Below are positions 9,721-19,695 of a stretch of DNA of 34,796 nucleotides, one piece after another. The first letter of the stretch is position 1. Each line of letters starts with the position of its first letter. Below the pieces are notes generated by a model. It searched no databases. It was not told the origin of the DNA and was given only the letters and a program-made list of their open reading frames with translations. The stretch covers positions 1-34,796 of the forward strand of contig CAMEXM010000016.1 in NCBI GenBank assembly GCA_945947155.1, written 5' to 3'. The stretch comes from Polynucleobacter meluiroseus (GTDB lineage Bacteria; Pseudomonadota; Gammaproteobacteria; Burkholderiales; Burkholderiaceae). Both the position numbers and the translations under genes were made by a program.

Positions 9721-11580
9721 TTATTTCTCCTTTGCGCGCCAAATTTGGCCAATCGAAATTTTCTGCAACTTTCTCTGTCTGCCGTACCAAAGATTTACCA
9801 CGCCGCGCGAGAAAAATACCGCTGAGAACATCGAGGTCAAAATACCCAAGCAATGGACCACCGCAAACCCACGGATGGGGCCTGAGCCAAAAACCAGGAG
9901 GGCCAAGCCTGCAATCAGGGTTGTGATGTTGGAGTCCAGAATGGTTGCCCAGGCCTTATCAAAGCCAATCGCAATCGCGGTACTGGGAGCAACGCCGTTG
10001 CGCAGTTCTTCCCGAATACGCTCGTTAATCAGCACGTTCGAGTCAATCGCCATGCCCAGTGTTAAGGCCATCGCTGCGATGCCCGGCAAACTCAAGGTGG
10101 CTTGCAACATGGATAGCACGGAAATTAATAAAACCAAATTAACAGCCAGTGCAATCACTGAGAAAAGTCCAAACAGCATGTAGTACACGATCATGAAAAT
10201 CGCGATTGCAATAAAGCCAAAGATCAGCGAGGTAAAGCCTTTCTCAATGTTCTCAGCACCCAGGCTAGGACCAATGGTACGCTCTTCAATGATTTCCATT
10301 GGCGCTGCCAGTGAGCCTGCACGCAATAGCAGGGCAAGGTCATTGGCGCTTTCGGTGGTGGGCTGACCCGTAATTTGAAACTTGGAACCAAACTCACTTT
10401 GAATGGTAGCGATGGTGAGGACTTCGCCTTTACCTTTTTCAAACAAAATCATGCCCATGGGTTTGCCAATGTTTTCACGGGTGACCTCTTGCATCACACG
10501 GCCGCCAGCCGCATCGAGTGAGATATTGACCGAGGGGCGTTGGTTTTGATCAAAGCCAGCGCTCGCATCGGTAATGCGATCACCACTAAAAATAATCGAC
10601 TTCTTGAACACGCCTAGACGACCCTCGCCAAAGCGGAAGACATCCATGCCCGGAGGAACGGGATCGCCGACTGCAATGGTTGAAACCAACGGGTCAGCAA
10701 GGCGGGATTCGAGGGTGGCGGTGCGGCCAATAATGTCTTTGGCACGAGCAGTATCTTGTACGCCAGGCAATTGCACGATGATGCGATCGGCACCTTGCTG
10801 TTGAATCACAGGCTCTTTCACGGCCAATTCATTGACGCGCTTATTGAGCGTCGTAATGTTTTGCTTTACCGCGCTGTCTTGCACTTCTTTGAGCGAGCTC
10901 GGCTTGAACTGGCCAAGGAGGCGAGCACCGCCGGCCTGAGCGTTCAGTTGCCATGTGAGGTCAGTTTGCGAGGCGGTGAGCAGTGACTTGGCTTTTTCTG
11001 CTTCTTCCGTGCTGCCAAACTGAATGGTGATGGATTCATTGCCACGCTCAATGCCCTGGTGGCGAATGTTCTTCTCGCGCAATTGACTGCGAATATCACC
11101 AGCGATCGCCAGCACTTTTTTCTGTACCGCACCTTGCATATCGACTTGCAGCAGGAAATACACTCCGCCGCGCAGATCGAGGCCAAGCGGCATTGGCAGT
11201 GCGTTGATGGAGCTGAGCCAATGCGGTGTGTTGGAAAGTAAATTCAAAGCAACCGTAAAGCTCGGATCATTTGGATCCGAATTGAGTTTCTGTTGTAATA
11301 AATCCTTGGCTCGAAGCTGAATGTCCGTGTTATCAAAGCGAACCTTTACCGACCCCACATTACCAGTGCGCTCAAAAAACATCCCCGTACTTGGAATCGA
11401 GGCATCCGCTAAGATCTTTTCAACGCGTGCTTGCGTTGCCAGTTCAACCTTGACGGTTGGCTTGGCCGCCGAGACCTGGACCGCTGGAGCCTCTCCAAAA
11501 ATATTGGGTAAAGAGTAGAGCGCCCCAATCAGGAGCGCAACACCAATTACAAGGTACTTCCAGAGCGGGTAACGGTTCAT
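9721..11580 (-). CDS. secD: Protein translocase subunit SecD
   Basis: Large proton-motive-force-driven auxiliary subunit of the Sec translocon; 619 residues against 615 in E. coli. One N-terminal membrane helix (about 7-26) is followed by a long periplasmic region containing the LGLDLRGGVYFLLQVD motif and the P1 domain. Five C-terminal helices (about 450-600) include GMAIDSNVLINERIREELR, the conserved Asp-containing motif of RND-type proton-driven proteins. It lies between yajC (33-base gap) and secF (3-base gap). The start is the conserved MNRYPLWKYLV; the upstream GAG-containing Shine-Dalgarno is only fair. Confidence 0.98.
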   Translation of the reverse strand: MNRYPLWKYLVIGVALLIGALYSLPNIFGEAPAVQVSAAKPTVKVELATQARVEKILADASIPSTGMFFERTGNVGSVKVRFDNTDIQLRAKDLLQQKLNSDPNDPSFTVALNLLSNTPHWLSSINALPMPLGLDLRGGVYFLLQVDMQGAVQKKVLAIAGDIRSQLREKNIRHQGIERGNESITIQFGSTEEAEKAKSLLTASQTDLTWQLNAQAGGARLLGQFKPSSLKEVQDSAVKQNITTLNKRVNELAVKEPVIQQQGADRIIVQLPGVQDTARAKDIIGRTATLESRLADPLVSTIAVGDPVPPGMDVFRFGEGRLGVFKKSIIFSGDRITDASAGFDQNQRPSVNISLDAAGGRVMQEVTRENIGKPMGMILFEKGKGEVLTIATIQSEFGSKFQITGQPTTESANDLALLLRAGSLAAPMEIIEERTIGPSLGAENIEKGFTSLIFGFIAIAIFMIVYYMLFGLFSVIALAVNLVLLISVLSMLQATLSLPGIAAMALTLGMAIDSNVLINERIREELRNGVAPSTAIAIGFDKAWATILDSNITTLIAGLALLVFGSGPIRGFAVVHCLGILTSMFSAVFFSRGVVNLWYGRQRKLQKISIGQIWRAKEK

Positions 11581-11613
11581 AGTGTCTCGATGGCGCTAAT
11601 GCTGAAAATGAAA

Positions 11614-11937
11614 TTAAGCAGCTTTGAGACTGCCTTTAGGTAAAACCATGGTGATCGCACCTTTTTGCATAATCACTTCAGTGCCTGATGCAATTTCAAC
11701 CGTCACGTTTTGGTCTTTCATTGCAGTGACTTTGCCCAGAATTCCACCGATGGTGATGACTTCATCACCAACCGCTAATGCCTCGAGCATGAGGCGCGTT
11801 TCTTTTTGACGCTTCATTTGTGGGCGAATCATGATGAAGTACAGCACCACAAACATCAAAAGGATGGGTAAGAAACCCATCAGGCCGCCGCTGTCTGAGC
11901 CTGTGCCAGTTTGAGCAAATGCATTACTAATCCACAT
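11614..11937 (-). CDS. yajC: Preprotein translocase accessory subunit YajC
   Basis: Small single-span membrane protein that associates with SecDF. The protein beginning MWISNAFAQ is 107 residues (E. coli 110). It has a hydrophobic segment GLMGFLPILLMFVVLYFIMI followed by RPQMKRQKE and the conserved MLEALAVGDEVITIGGI core. An in-frame ATG at 11952 would add five residues. However, that ATG is embedded in a perfect GGAGG Shine-Dalgarno (11950-11946) placed 8 bases before the ATG at 11937, so I take 11937 as the start. An 86-base gap separates it from tgt upstream and may hold an internal promoter. The best -35-like hexamer there is TTGCAC, but I see no convincing partner. Confidence 0.95.
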   Translation of the reverse strand: MWISNAFAQTGTGSDSGGLMGFLPILLMFVVLYFIMIRPQMKRQKETRLMLEALAVGDEVITIGGILGKVTAMKDQNVTVEIASGTEVIMQKGAITMVLPKGSLKAA

Positions 11938-11950
11938 ATTCAACGCCTCC
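11938..11950 (-). promoter_or_regulatory. Strong Shine-Dalgarno deciding the yajC start
   Basis: GGAGG at 11950-11946 (minus strand) is followed by an 8-base spacer and the ATG at 11937. The same bases overlap an upstream in-frame ATG (11952-11950), which lacks its own ribosome binding site. Confidence 0.7.
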
Positions 11951-12023
11951 ATATAGAACCCTAATTAATAAGCCAGAAAGATCGGCTAAGGTGCAATTCT
12001 AAACCGCTCGGGGGATTTGAAGC

Positions 12024-13190
<1,167 letters not shown>

Positions 13191-14207
13191 TTATGAACGA
13201 TTCAGGAACATGGCATCACCATAACTGAAAAAGCGGTAGCGCTGCGCAATCGCGTGCCGATAGGCCTCCTGAATGGTATCCATGCCGGCAAAGGCGCTGA
13301 CTAACATGAGTAAAGTGGATTTGGGCAGGTGGAAGTTAGTTACCAAGGCATCAACTACTTTAAATTGAAAGCCCGGGGTGATAAATAAATTGGTATCTCC
13401 AGTGATCTGCTGGGTAATGGCGTAGCTCTCGAGCGTGCGCAAGCTGGTAGTGCCAACGGCAATCACCCGCCCACCCCTTTGCTTGGTTTGGGTAATAGCC
13501 TCGATGGTTTTTTCGGGGATGCTGTACCACTCATAATGCATTTGGTGCTGGCTTAAATCTTCTGAGTGAACGGGTGTGAAAGTACCAGCACCAACGTGCA
13601 AGGTGATAGTCGCTCGTTCTACCCCATTCTCAGCTAGTCGCCCCAAAACCAAATCATCAAAGTGCAGACCTGCCGTTGGCGCTGCTACTGCACCGGGATT
13701 GCTGGCCAAAACAGTTTGGTAGCGCTCGGCATCATCGCGATCGGCTTGGTGCGCAATGTAGTGTGGGAGCGGTAGTTCGCCAAAGCGATCAAGTAATTCC
13801 AATACGTTCTGTTGGAATGCAATTTCATAAAAGCGATCCTTGCGCTCCAGGATCTCAACATCCATTTTTTCGCCGAGCGTATTCTGAATATGGATTCGGC
13901 TGCCGACTTTAGGCGTCTTCGATGCTCGGATTTGAACCCAAGCGCGGTTTTCGCCGGTGATGCGTTCAATCAGAAGCTCGACTTGCCCCCCGGTTTCTTT
14001 CTGACCATATAGCCTTGCCGGGATTACCTTCGTATCATTGAAGATGAATAAATCGCCAGGTTTGGCAATTTGGCTGATGTCGATAAATGCACGGTCATGT
14101 AAGCCGCCCGCAACCACCTCCAACAAGCGGCTGTCAGAGCGATTAGCGAGGGGGTGCTGAGCAATTAGCTCGGGCGGAAGGTCGTAATTGAAGTCGGAGA
14201 GTTGCAT
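13191..14207 (-). CDS. queA: S-adenosylmethionine:tRNA ribosyltransferase-isomerase
   Basis: Transfers and isomerises the ribosyl group of S-adenosylmethionine onto preQ1 in tRNA, giving epoxyqueuosine. The 338 residues start with the typical [15 protein letters not shown]. Other family motifs are [30 protein letters not shown] and the C-terminal [19 protein letters not shown]. It is the first gene of the queA-tgt-yajC-secD-secF run. Its start lies only 30 bases from the recG ATG on the other strand, so its promoter must extend into recG. A TAGAAT with a distant TTGGTG is the best candidate. Confidence 0.98.
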   Translation of the reverse strand: MQLSDFNYDLPPELIAQHPLANRSDSRLLEVVAGGLHDRAFIDISQIAKPGDLFIFNDTKVIPARLYGQKETGGQVELLIERITGENRAWVQIRASKTPKVGSRIHIQNTLGEKMDVEILERKDRFYEIAFQQNVLELLDRFGELPLPHYIAHQADRDDAERYQTVLASNPGAVAAPTAGLHFDDLVLGRLAENGVERATITLHVGAGTFTPVHSEDLSQHQMHYEWYSIPEKTIEAITQTKQRGGRVIAVGTTSLRTLESYAITQQITGDTNLFITPGFQFKVVDALVTNFHLPKSTLLMLVSAFAGMDTIQEAYRHAIAQRYRFFSYGDAMFLNRS

Positions 14208-14230
14208 AGCGTTACCATCGAAGTTGGAAT
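14202..14230 (+). promoter_or_regulatory. Candidate recG promoter, possibly leaderless
   Basis: TTGCAT (14202-14207) and TGGAAT (14225-14230) are separated by 17 bases. The -10 ends 7 bases before the recG ATG at 14238, so the transcript would begin at or next to the start codon. The -35 hexamer coincides with the first codons of queA on the other strand. Match to consensus is moderate. Confidence 0.3.
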
Positions 14231-14259
14231 TCTACTCATGACGAAACCCCGACCACCAA
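14229..14259 (-). promoter_or_regulatory. Candidate queA promoter inside the recG 5' end
   Basis: On the minus strand, TTGGTG (14259-14254) and TAGAAT (14234-14229) are 19 bases apart. The -10 matches five of six consensus bases and would give a leader of about 15 bases. It overlaps the candidate recG -10, so the two polymerases could not bind at once. Confidence 0.3.
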
Positions 14260-16313
14260 ATGCACTCGAAAAAATGGGCTTAAATAGCCCAATTGCGCTT
14301 GCATTGCATCTTCCAAGCCGCTACGAGGATGAGACTGCCCTGTACAGCATCGAAGACGCATTAATGAAAGGGTCATTTAGCGCGGTACAGACCCAAGGGA
14401 AAGTGATACGCAGTCAGGTGCTGTTTCGGCCGCGGCGCCAGTTGGTGGTAACGATTGAGGATGAGACTGATGTGTTGCAGTTGCGGTTTCTCAACTTCTA
14501 TCCGAGCCAGCAAAAGCAAATGGCCGTGGGCGTCCATCTTCGGGTACGTTGCGAGGTGCGCGATGGCTACGCAGGACCTGAGATGGTTCACCCCACCGTC
14601 AAAGCAGTTGCGCCTGATGCGCCACTACCAGCAAGCCTGACTCCAGTCTATCCAGCCAGCGTTGGAGTGAGTCAAACCGTGATTCGCAAGGCAGTACAGC
14701 AGGCCTTGCGATCGAGTGACATTAGGCAATTTCTAGCCGAGGTGATACCCGTATCCGTAACTGCTGATCTCTTGCCGCGGGGCGAGTGGATGCCTTTACA
14801 TGATGCCATTCACTACCTACACAACCCACCGGCAGATGCCGATACCGCCGCATTAATGGAGCGAACCCATCCCGCATGGCGACGTGTACAGTTCGAAGAG
14901 TTATTGGCGCAGCAGCTCTCGCTAAAGCAAGCCCATGCACTGCGCCGTCAGCGCAATGCGCCTAGATTGCATGAAGACCGATCAACTCAAGGGCGTCAAT
15001 CGATTGAGCAAGGGCTTTTGGCAGCCCTGCCATTCGAGCTAACAGGGGCTCAAAAACGGGTGTGGTCACAAATTGAGTCGGACCTGAGCCGAACATTTCC
15101 GATGAACCGCTTGTTGCAGGGGGATGTCGGTAGTGGCAAGACCGTGGTTGCGGCACTCGCTGCAGCAAGGGCAATCGATCATGGCTATCAGGCTGCAGTC
15201 ATGGCACCCACTGAAATCCTGGCAGAACAGCACCACATCAAAATGCAGGAATGGTTTGGGCCGCTTGGTGTGCAGATCGTATGGCTATCGGGCAGTTTAA
15301 AGGCCAAAGAAAAAAAAGCCGCACATGCAGTGATTGAGAGTGGCGCTGCGCAACTGATTATTGGTACCCATGCCTTGATTCAGGAAAGCGTCTCCTTTGC
15401 GAAGTTAGGCTTAGCGGTAATAGATGAGCAGCACCGCTTTGGGGTGCGCCAACGCCTAGAGATATCGCAGCGTATCGGCTCTGAATTGTTTTACTGCCAT
15501 CAATTGATGATGTCCGCAACCCCAATACCGCGCACGTTAGCAATGACCTACTATGCCGACCTAGATGTGGCTGTGGTTGATGAGTTGCCGCCGGGACGTA
15601 AGCCCATTACGACTAAGGTTGTAAAGCACAGCCGGCGGGATGAAGTCATCAATGGACTGCAGGACTGGCTGAGCCAAGGCTTGCAAGCCTACTGGGTTTG
15701 CCCTTTAATTGAAGAATCGGATGCCTTGCAATTGCAAACTGCAGTGGAGAGTTATGCGCAGTTAGAGCAGCACCTTCCCCAATTTAAAATAGGCTTAGTG
15801 CATGGACGATTAAAGGCGGAGGAGAAGGCTGCCGTTATGGCGGCATTCAAGGCCAATCAAATTCAATTACTGGTCGCAACTACCGTGATTGAAGTTGGGG
15901 TTGACGTACCCAATGCAGCCCTTATGGTGATTGAACATGCAGAGCGATTTGGTTACGCCCAAATTCATCAATTGCGTGGTCGAGTAGGGCGCGGCACAGC
16001 TGACTCTGTCTGTATTTTGATGTACGCGGAACCCCTTTCGGCCGCAGCAAAGGAGCGCTTGCAAACCTTGCGTGAGGTATCCGATGGCTTTGTTATTGCC
16101 GAGCGGGATTTGTCGCTGCGCGGCCCGGGTGAGCTCTTGGGAGCCAAGCAATCCGGAGATACCATGCTGCGTTTTGTCGACCTGCAACGTGATGCCTGGC
16201 TGATTGATTTAGCCCAGCAGGCAGCAGAGCGCCTTTTAGCAAATCACCCTGTGGTGGTAGAGCAGCAACTGGAACGGTGGCTCGGATCGCGCGCCGATTT
16301 TCTAAAAGCCTGA
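14238..16313 (+). CDS. recG: ATP-dependent DNA helicase RecG
   Basis: Double-stranded DNA translocase that reverses stalled replication forks and processes branched intermediates. From the ATG at 14238 it has 691 residues (E. coli 693). Motifs: an N-terminal wedge (OB-like) domain from about LHLPSRYEDE onward; Walker A GDVGSGKT at 295-302; the DEQH box at 396-399; SATPIPRTLA; and the C-terminal RGRVGRG motif VI. A TTG at 14202 in the same frame would add 12 residues overlapping queA, but the ATG is preferred. Compared with E. coli the extreme N-terminus appears short, lacking the SSLSGVG-type helix-hairpin segment. It heads recG-oxyR-ubiA, with 10 bases to oxyR. Confidence 0.97.
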   Translation: MTKPRPPNALEKMGLNSPIALALHLPSRYEDETALYSIEDALMKGSFSAVQTQGKVIRSQVLFRPRRQLVVTIEDETDVLQLRFLNFYPSQQKQMAVGVHLRVRCEVRDGYAGPEMVHPTVKAVAPDAPLPASLTPVYPASVGVSQTVIRKAVQQALRSSDIRQFLAEVIPVSVTADLLPRGEWMPLHDAIHYLHNPPADADTAALMERTHPAWRRVQFEELLAQQLSLKQAHALRRQRNAPRLHEDRSTQGRQSIEQGLLAALPFELTGAQKRVWSQIESDLSRTFPMNRLLQGDVGSGKTVVAALAAARAIDHGYQAAVMAPTEILAEQHHIKMQEWFGPLGVQIVWLSGSLKAKEKKAAHAVIESGAAQLIIGTHALIQESVSFAKLGLAVIDEQHRFGVRQRLEISQRIGSELFYCHQLMMSATPIPRTLAMTYYADLDVAVVDELPPGRKPITTKVVKHSRRDEVINGLQDWLSQGLQAYWVCPLIEESDALQLQTAVESYAQLEQHLPQFKIGLVHGRLKAEEKAAVMAAFKANQIQLLVATTVIEVGVDVPNAALMVIEHAERFGYAQIHQLRGRVGRGTADSVCILMYAEPLSAAAKERLQTLREVSDGFVIAERDLSLRGPGELLGAKQSGDTMLRFVDLQRDAWLIDLAQQAAERLLANHPVVVEQQLERWLGSRADFLKA

Positions 16314-16323
16314 TAATTGAGTC

Positions 16324-17250
16324 ATGACATTAACTGAACTTCGCTATATTGTTGCGGTTGCCCGGGAGCGTCACTTTGGGCGTGCCGCAGAGGCATGCCA
16401 CGTGTCGCAACCCACCTTATCAGTTGCCATCAAGAAGCTTGAAGAGGAATTGGGCGCGCAGATTTTTGAGCGAACCAGTGCTGAGGTTGCAATGACGGCT
16501 TTGGGGACTTTGATTGTGGAGCAGGCTCAGCGTGTTTTAGAGGAGTCCAATGCGCTCAGGCACCTAGCAAAGCACGGTCAAAATCCTTTATCTGGCCCTT
16601 TGCGTCTAGGGGCAATTTATACGGTCGCACCTTATTTGCTACCCAGCCTTGTGCGGGTGGCGCGCGAGTCCATACCCAACGCCCCTCTCTTTTTAGAAGA
16701 AAACTTTACGGTTCGTTTGCTTGAGCTGCTTCGTCAAGGCGGCCTCGACTGCGCTATTTTGGCCGACCCATTTCCGATAGCAGGCCTAGAGGTTGCCGAG
16801 TTGTATGACGAGCCATTTTATGTCGCCGTTCCAAAAGACCACCGATGGACCGATCGTAAATTGATTGGGCATGAGGAATTAAAAGAACAAAATACCTTGC
16901 TCTTGGGCGCGGGGCATTGCTTTCGTGATCACGTTATTGGCGTGTGTCCAGAACTGAATCGCTTTGGGCCGGGTCCGACGATAGGTGAGCAGCGCAGTTT
17001 TGAGGGCTCCTCACTGGAAACCATTCGGCAAATGGTTGCTGGCGGCATTGGCATTACCGTTTTGCCACGCACCTCGATTCCTGATCCCAAAACACGCGAA
17101 GGTTTAATCCGCTATATCCCGTTTGAAGAGCCAATGCCGACCCGTCGCGTGAGTTTAGTGTGGCGTAAAAGTTATCCGCGTGCGGCTGCGATGGTAGAGC
17201 TCGCCAAAACAATCCGGCGCTGTGATTTGCCTGGAGTGAGGCTGGTCTGA
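16324..17250 (+). CDS. oxyR: LysR-family peroxide sensor OxyR
   Basis: Hydrogen peroxide-responsive transcription factor. The 308 residues comprise an N-terminal winged helix-turn-helix (about 1-60, with [17 protein letters not shown]) and a substrate-binding-like sensor domain. The two redox cysteines are present at exactly the E. coli positions, C199 (GAGHCFRD) and C208 (GVC), which separates it from other LysR proteins. [19 protein letters not shown] is also characteristic. It lies 10 bases after recG and 2 bases before ubiA, so it is probably read from the recG promoter. The usual divergent LysR arrangement is absent. OxyR and RecG genes are also known to be cotranscribed in Pseudomonas aeruginosa (in oxyR-recG order), which supports a link between peroxide defence and DNA repair. 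Confidence 0.95.
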   Translation: MTLTELRYIVAVARERHFGRAAEACHVSQPTLSVAIKKLEEELGAQIFERTSAEVAMTALGTLIVEQAQRVLEESNALRHLAKHGQNPLSGPLRLGAIYTVAPYLLPSLVRVARESIPNAPLFLEENFTVRLLELLRQGGLDCAILADPFPIAGLEVAELYDEPFYVAVPKDHRWTDRKLIGHEELKEQNTLLLGAGHCFRDHVIGVCPELNRFGPGPTIGEQRSFEGSSLETIRQMVAGGIGITVLPRTSIPDPKTREGLIRYIPFEEPMPTRRVSLVWRKSYPRAAAMVELAKTIRRCDLPGVRLV

Positions 17251-17252
17251 GT

Positions 17253-18104
17253 TTGCAGCGCCTCTATGCTTACGCCCGCTTAATTCGGCTCGACAAGCCG
17301 ATTGGTACGCTGCTGTTATTGTGGCCAACCTATTGGGCTTTGTGGTTATCCAATGAAGGGATGCCGCCGTTCGATTTGTTGATTATCTTTACGCTCGGTA
17401 CTTTTTTGATGCGCAGCGCAGGGTGTGCCATTAATGACTATGCCGATCGGGATTTTGATCGCCATGTCGAGCGCACTAAGAATCGCCCCATCACAAGCGG
17501 TCAAATCGGCGGTAAAGAAGCAGTTCTGACTGCTGCCATTCTTGCCCTGTTGTCCTTTGGATTAATTCAGCCACTGAACTTACTTACGAAACAGTTATCG
17601 GTTTTTGCGATTATCGTCGCAGCCATATATCCATTCACGAAACGTTTCTTTGCCATGCCACAAGCCGTATTGGGGGTTGCCTTTGGATTTGGAATTCCGA
17701 TGGCCTATGCCGCAAGCCAGAATCAAGTGCCAGTCGAGGCATGGATTTTGTTTGCGGGTAATCTTTTCTGGACGATTGCCTATGACACTGCGTATGCCAT
17801 GGTCGATCGTGACGATGATCTGTGTTTGGGTTTGCGTACCTCCGCGATTACCTTTGGGCGTTTTGATGTGATTGCAATTGCAGTTTGTTACGGCTTGCTG
17901 TTATTCAGCCTGCTGTGGATTGCTTACCTGGTTCAACTCAATGACTTGTTTTGGTTGGGTTGGATTGGAGCGCTCATCTGCGCGATCTACCATGTGGCAC
18001 TGGTGCGCACCCGGCAACGGGAGGCTTGCTTTAAGGCATTTCGCCAAAACAATTGGCTAGGCGCCTTTTTGTTCCTGGGGATCATGCTGGGATTATTGGG
18101 CTAG
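17253..18104 (+). CDS. ubiA: 4-hydroxybenzoate polyprenyltransferase
   Basis: Integral membrane enzyme that attaches the polyprenyl chain to 4-hydroxybenzoate in ubiquinone synthesis. About 283 residues with eight to nine hydrophobic helices. The two Asp-rich motifs that bind Mg-diphosphate are present: NDYADRDFD (near 67-75) and DRDDD (near 187-191). [20 protein letters not shown] at the N-terminus is typical. The start is TTG, two bases after the oxyR stop. It is the only plausible start, because an in-frame stop lies at 17223-17225 and no ATG or GTG intervenes. A GAGG lies about 11 bases upstream. The 3' end overlaps convergent proC by 12 bases. Confidence 0.96.
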   Translation: MQRLYAYARLIRLDKPIGTLLLLWPTYWALWLSNEGMPPFDLLIIFTLGTFLMRSAGCAINDYADRDFDRHVERTKNRPITSGQIGGKEAVLTAAILALLSFGLIQPLNLLTKQLSVFAIIVAAIYPFTKRFFAMPQAVLGVAFGFGIPMAYAASQNQVPVEAWILFAGNLFWTIAYDTAYAMVDRDDDLCLGLRTSAITFGRFDVIAIAVCYGLLLFSLLWIAYLVQLNDLFWLGWIGALICAIYHVALVRTRQREACFKAFRQNNWLGAFLFLGIMLGLLG

Positions 18105-18956
18105 CTCGTCGCCCATGGCTTGTCCGCGCTTGGCTGCTGCAGCGAGGGCCGCCTCCAAGATGCCTTGCCAATTACTTTCCTGAAGGACAGCTAAAGCCGC
18201 AGCGGTGGTGCCCCCTTTGGAAGTCACCTTTTCGCGCAAGCTGCCTGCGGACTCATCTGAATTGATCGCAAGCTGGGCGGCGCCCTGCAAGGTGGCATAT
18301 GCAAGGGCTCTGGAAGCGACTGGATCAAGACCTAATTTTTCCCCGCCACGTTGCAGCGCCTCTAAAAATGCAAACACATAAGCGGGGCCACTGCCAGACA
18401 GTGCAGTAACGGCATCAATCAAATTCTCATCCTTTACCCAGACACTTTGCCCAACCGCATTACATAGTGCTGCTGCTTGAGAGCAGGCTTGCGCATCAAC
18501 GCTGGAACCTGCACATAGGCCCGTCATGCCCATGCCGATGAGGGCAGGGGTATTTGGCATTGCGCGGATACAGCGAGAATGGCTTAACCAGTTCGCCATA
18601 CTGCTGAGTCGAATGCCGGCTGCAATACTAATGATGAGCAGGCGTTGCGCATCAATGGCTTTTAAATGGGGAGCAAGGGATACGGCTACTTGCTTAAAAT
18701 CTTGGGGCTTTACGGCCATAACCACGAGGTGCTCGAGCTTCGAATCGATTTGCAGCCCATCGATCGAATTGACGATGGCTACTGAAAAATCAGCTTTCAG
18801 CTTTTCGGCAGTAGCAGTAAATGGCTCTACTACTGTGATCTGTTTAGTCTGTAAGCCGCTAGCCAGCAAACCGCCAATCAGGGCTCGACCCATATTGCCT
18901 CCACCAATAAAGGTGATCTGCGTATGCGCTAAAGAGGAGAGGAGGGAGTCAGTCAT
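18093..18956 (-). CDS. proC: Pyrroline-5-carboxylate reductase
   Basis: Last enzyme of proline synthesis, reducing 1-pyrroline-5-carboxylate with NAD(P)H. From the ATG at 18956 it has 287 residues, somewhat longer than the about 270 of E. coli. The Rossmann turn GGGNMG is at 18-23. Further motifs are [17 protein letters not shown], the family signature [16 protein letters not shown] and [10 protein letters not shown]. The open frame extends upstream to 19133, but that would overlap yggS extensively and is not homologous, so the start at MTDSLLSS is chosen. It is the last gene of glcD-glcE-glcF-yggS-proC, 19 bases after yggS, and its 3' end overlaps ubiA on the opposite strand. Confidence 0.96.
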   Translation of the reverse strand: MTDSLLSSLAHTQITFIGGGNMGRALIGGLLASGLQTKQITVVEPFTATAEKLKADFSVAIVNSIDGLQIDSKLEHLVVMAVKPQDFKQVAVSLAPHLKAIDAQRLLIISIAAGIRLSSMANWLSHSRCIRAMPNTPALIGMGMTGLCAGSSVDAQACSQAAALCNAVGQSVWVKDENLIDAVTALSGSGPAYVFAFLEALQRGGEKLGLDPVASRALAYATLQGAAQLAINSDESAGSLREKVTSKGGTTAAALAVLQESNWQGILEAALAAAAKRGQAMGDELAQ

Positions 18957-18969
18957 AAAGAGAATAGTA

Positions 18970-18979
18970 CTAGGCCTAG
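18970..18979. repeat. 10-bp palindrome with two CTAG tetramers at the yggS stop
   Basis: CTAGGCCTAG is perfectly self-complementary and covers the TAG stop codon of yggS (18976-18978 on the minus strand) in the 19-base gap before proC. Two CTAG tetranucleotides in ten bases is unusual, since CTAG is generally rare in proteobacterial genomes. The function is unknown and it may be chance. Confidence 0.3.
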
Positions 18980-19695
18980 GTGATAGGGCGCTTACCAAAG
19001 ATAGCGGTGCCGATTCGAACCAGGGTGCTACCTTCTGCAATCGCTGCCTCGAGGTCATCCGACATGCCGATCGATAAGGTATCAAAATAGGCGTAGCCCC
19101 GGTCATCCAGGCGGGATTGCTGAATTTGCACAAACAGCGCTTTGATTTTGGCGCATGCCGCGCGTTGTTCTGCAGGGTCGCTGCTGGGAGCAGGAATGGC
19201 CATGAGTCCGCGCAAGGTCAGACCCGGCAGTAGCGCAACTGCATCGCATAGTGCCGCTGCCTCGTCAATCAAGACCCCACTTTTACTCTCTTCATTGCTG
19301 ACATTGACTTGAACGCAGACTTGCAGGGGCAGTATCTCGGGCAGCTCTAGGCGCTGTGCCGACAAACGCTCTGCAATTTTTAGGCGATCAATACTTTCAA
19401 CCCAGTCAAAATGGTGTGCTACTTCCTTGGTTTTATTGCTTTGCAGTGGACCAATAAAATGCCATTCCAGCCAAGGACGTAATTTAGCGAGTTTCTGTAT
19501 CTTTTCAACGCCTTCTTGTACGTAGTTTTCACCAAAACACGTTTGGCCTGCATGCATTGCCTCTTCGACCGCACTGGCAGGGAATAGTTTGCTGACTGCC
19601 ATCAATTGAATTTCTTCAGGCTCGCGTTTAGCGGCGAGGGCGGCTAATTCAATGCGGTCTCTGACCTGGATTAAATTGACGGCGATTCCCCTCAT
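18976..19695 (-). CDS. yggS: YggS family PLP homeostasis protein
   Basis: Pyridoxal 5'-phosphate-binding protein of the YggS/PROSC (PLPBP) family, a TIM-barrel related to alanine racemase N-domains. It buffers PLP and affects amino-acid pools but has no known enzymatic activity. The 239 residues have the PLP-binding lysine at K36 in LMAVSKLFP, the same position as in E. coli. Other motifs are CFGENYVQE, EWHFIGPLQSNK and the phosphate-binding LSIGMSDDLEAAI region. Its ATG overlaps the glcF stop (ATGA), implying translational coupling, and proC follows. The yggS-proC pairing is widespread in bacteria. The tight joining to glycolate oxidase genes is what is particular here. Confidence 0.95.
   Translation of the reverse strand: MRGIAVNLIQVRDRIELAALAAKREPEEIQLMAVSKLFPASAVEEAMHAGQTCFGENYVQEGVEKIQKLAKLRPWLEWHFIGPLQSNKTKEVAHHFDWVESIDRLKIAERLSAQRLELPEILPLQVCVQVNVSNEESKSGVLIDEAAALCDAVALLPGLTLRGLMAIPAPSSDPAEQRAACAKIKALFVQIQQSRLDDRGYAYFDTLSIGMSDDLEAAIAEGSTLVRIGTAIFGKRPIT

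Noticed and set aside
9566..10183. Open frame of 205 codons on the plus strand opposite secF/secD
   Set aside because: It lies entirely antisense to two strongly conserved genes, has no recognisable domain and shows the composition of a reverse-frame shadow.
11938..12023. preQ1 riboswitch or terminator in the tgt-yajC gap
   Set aside because: No convincing hairpin with a U-run and no preQ1 aptamer pattern; the queuosine genes lie upstream of this gap, so a switch here would not control them.
18526..19077. Open frame of 183 codons on the plus strand opposite proC/yggS
   Set aside because: Antisense to two firm genes, no motif or start signal; it is a shadow frame.
18957..19133. Upstream extension of proC to 19133
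   Set aside because: It would overlap yggS by more than 150 bases and precedes the homologous Rossmann start by 59 non-homologous residues.
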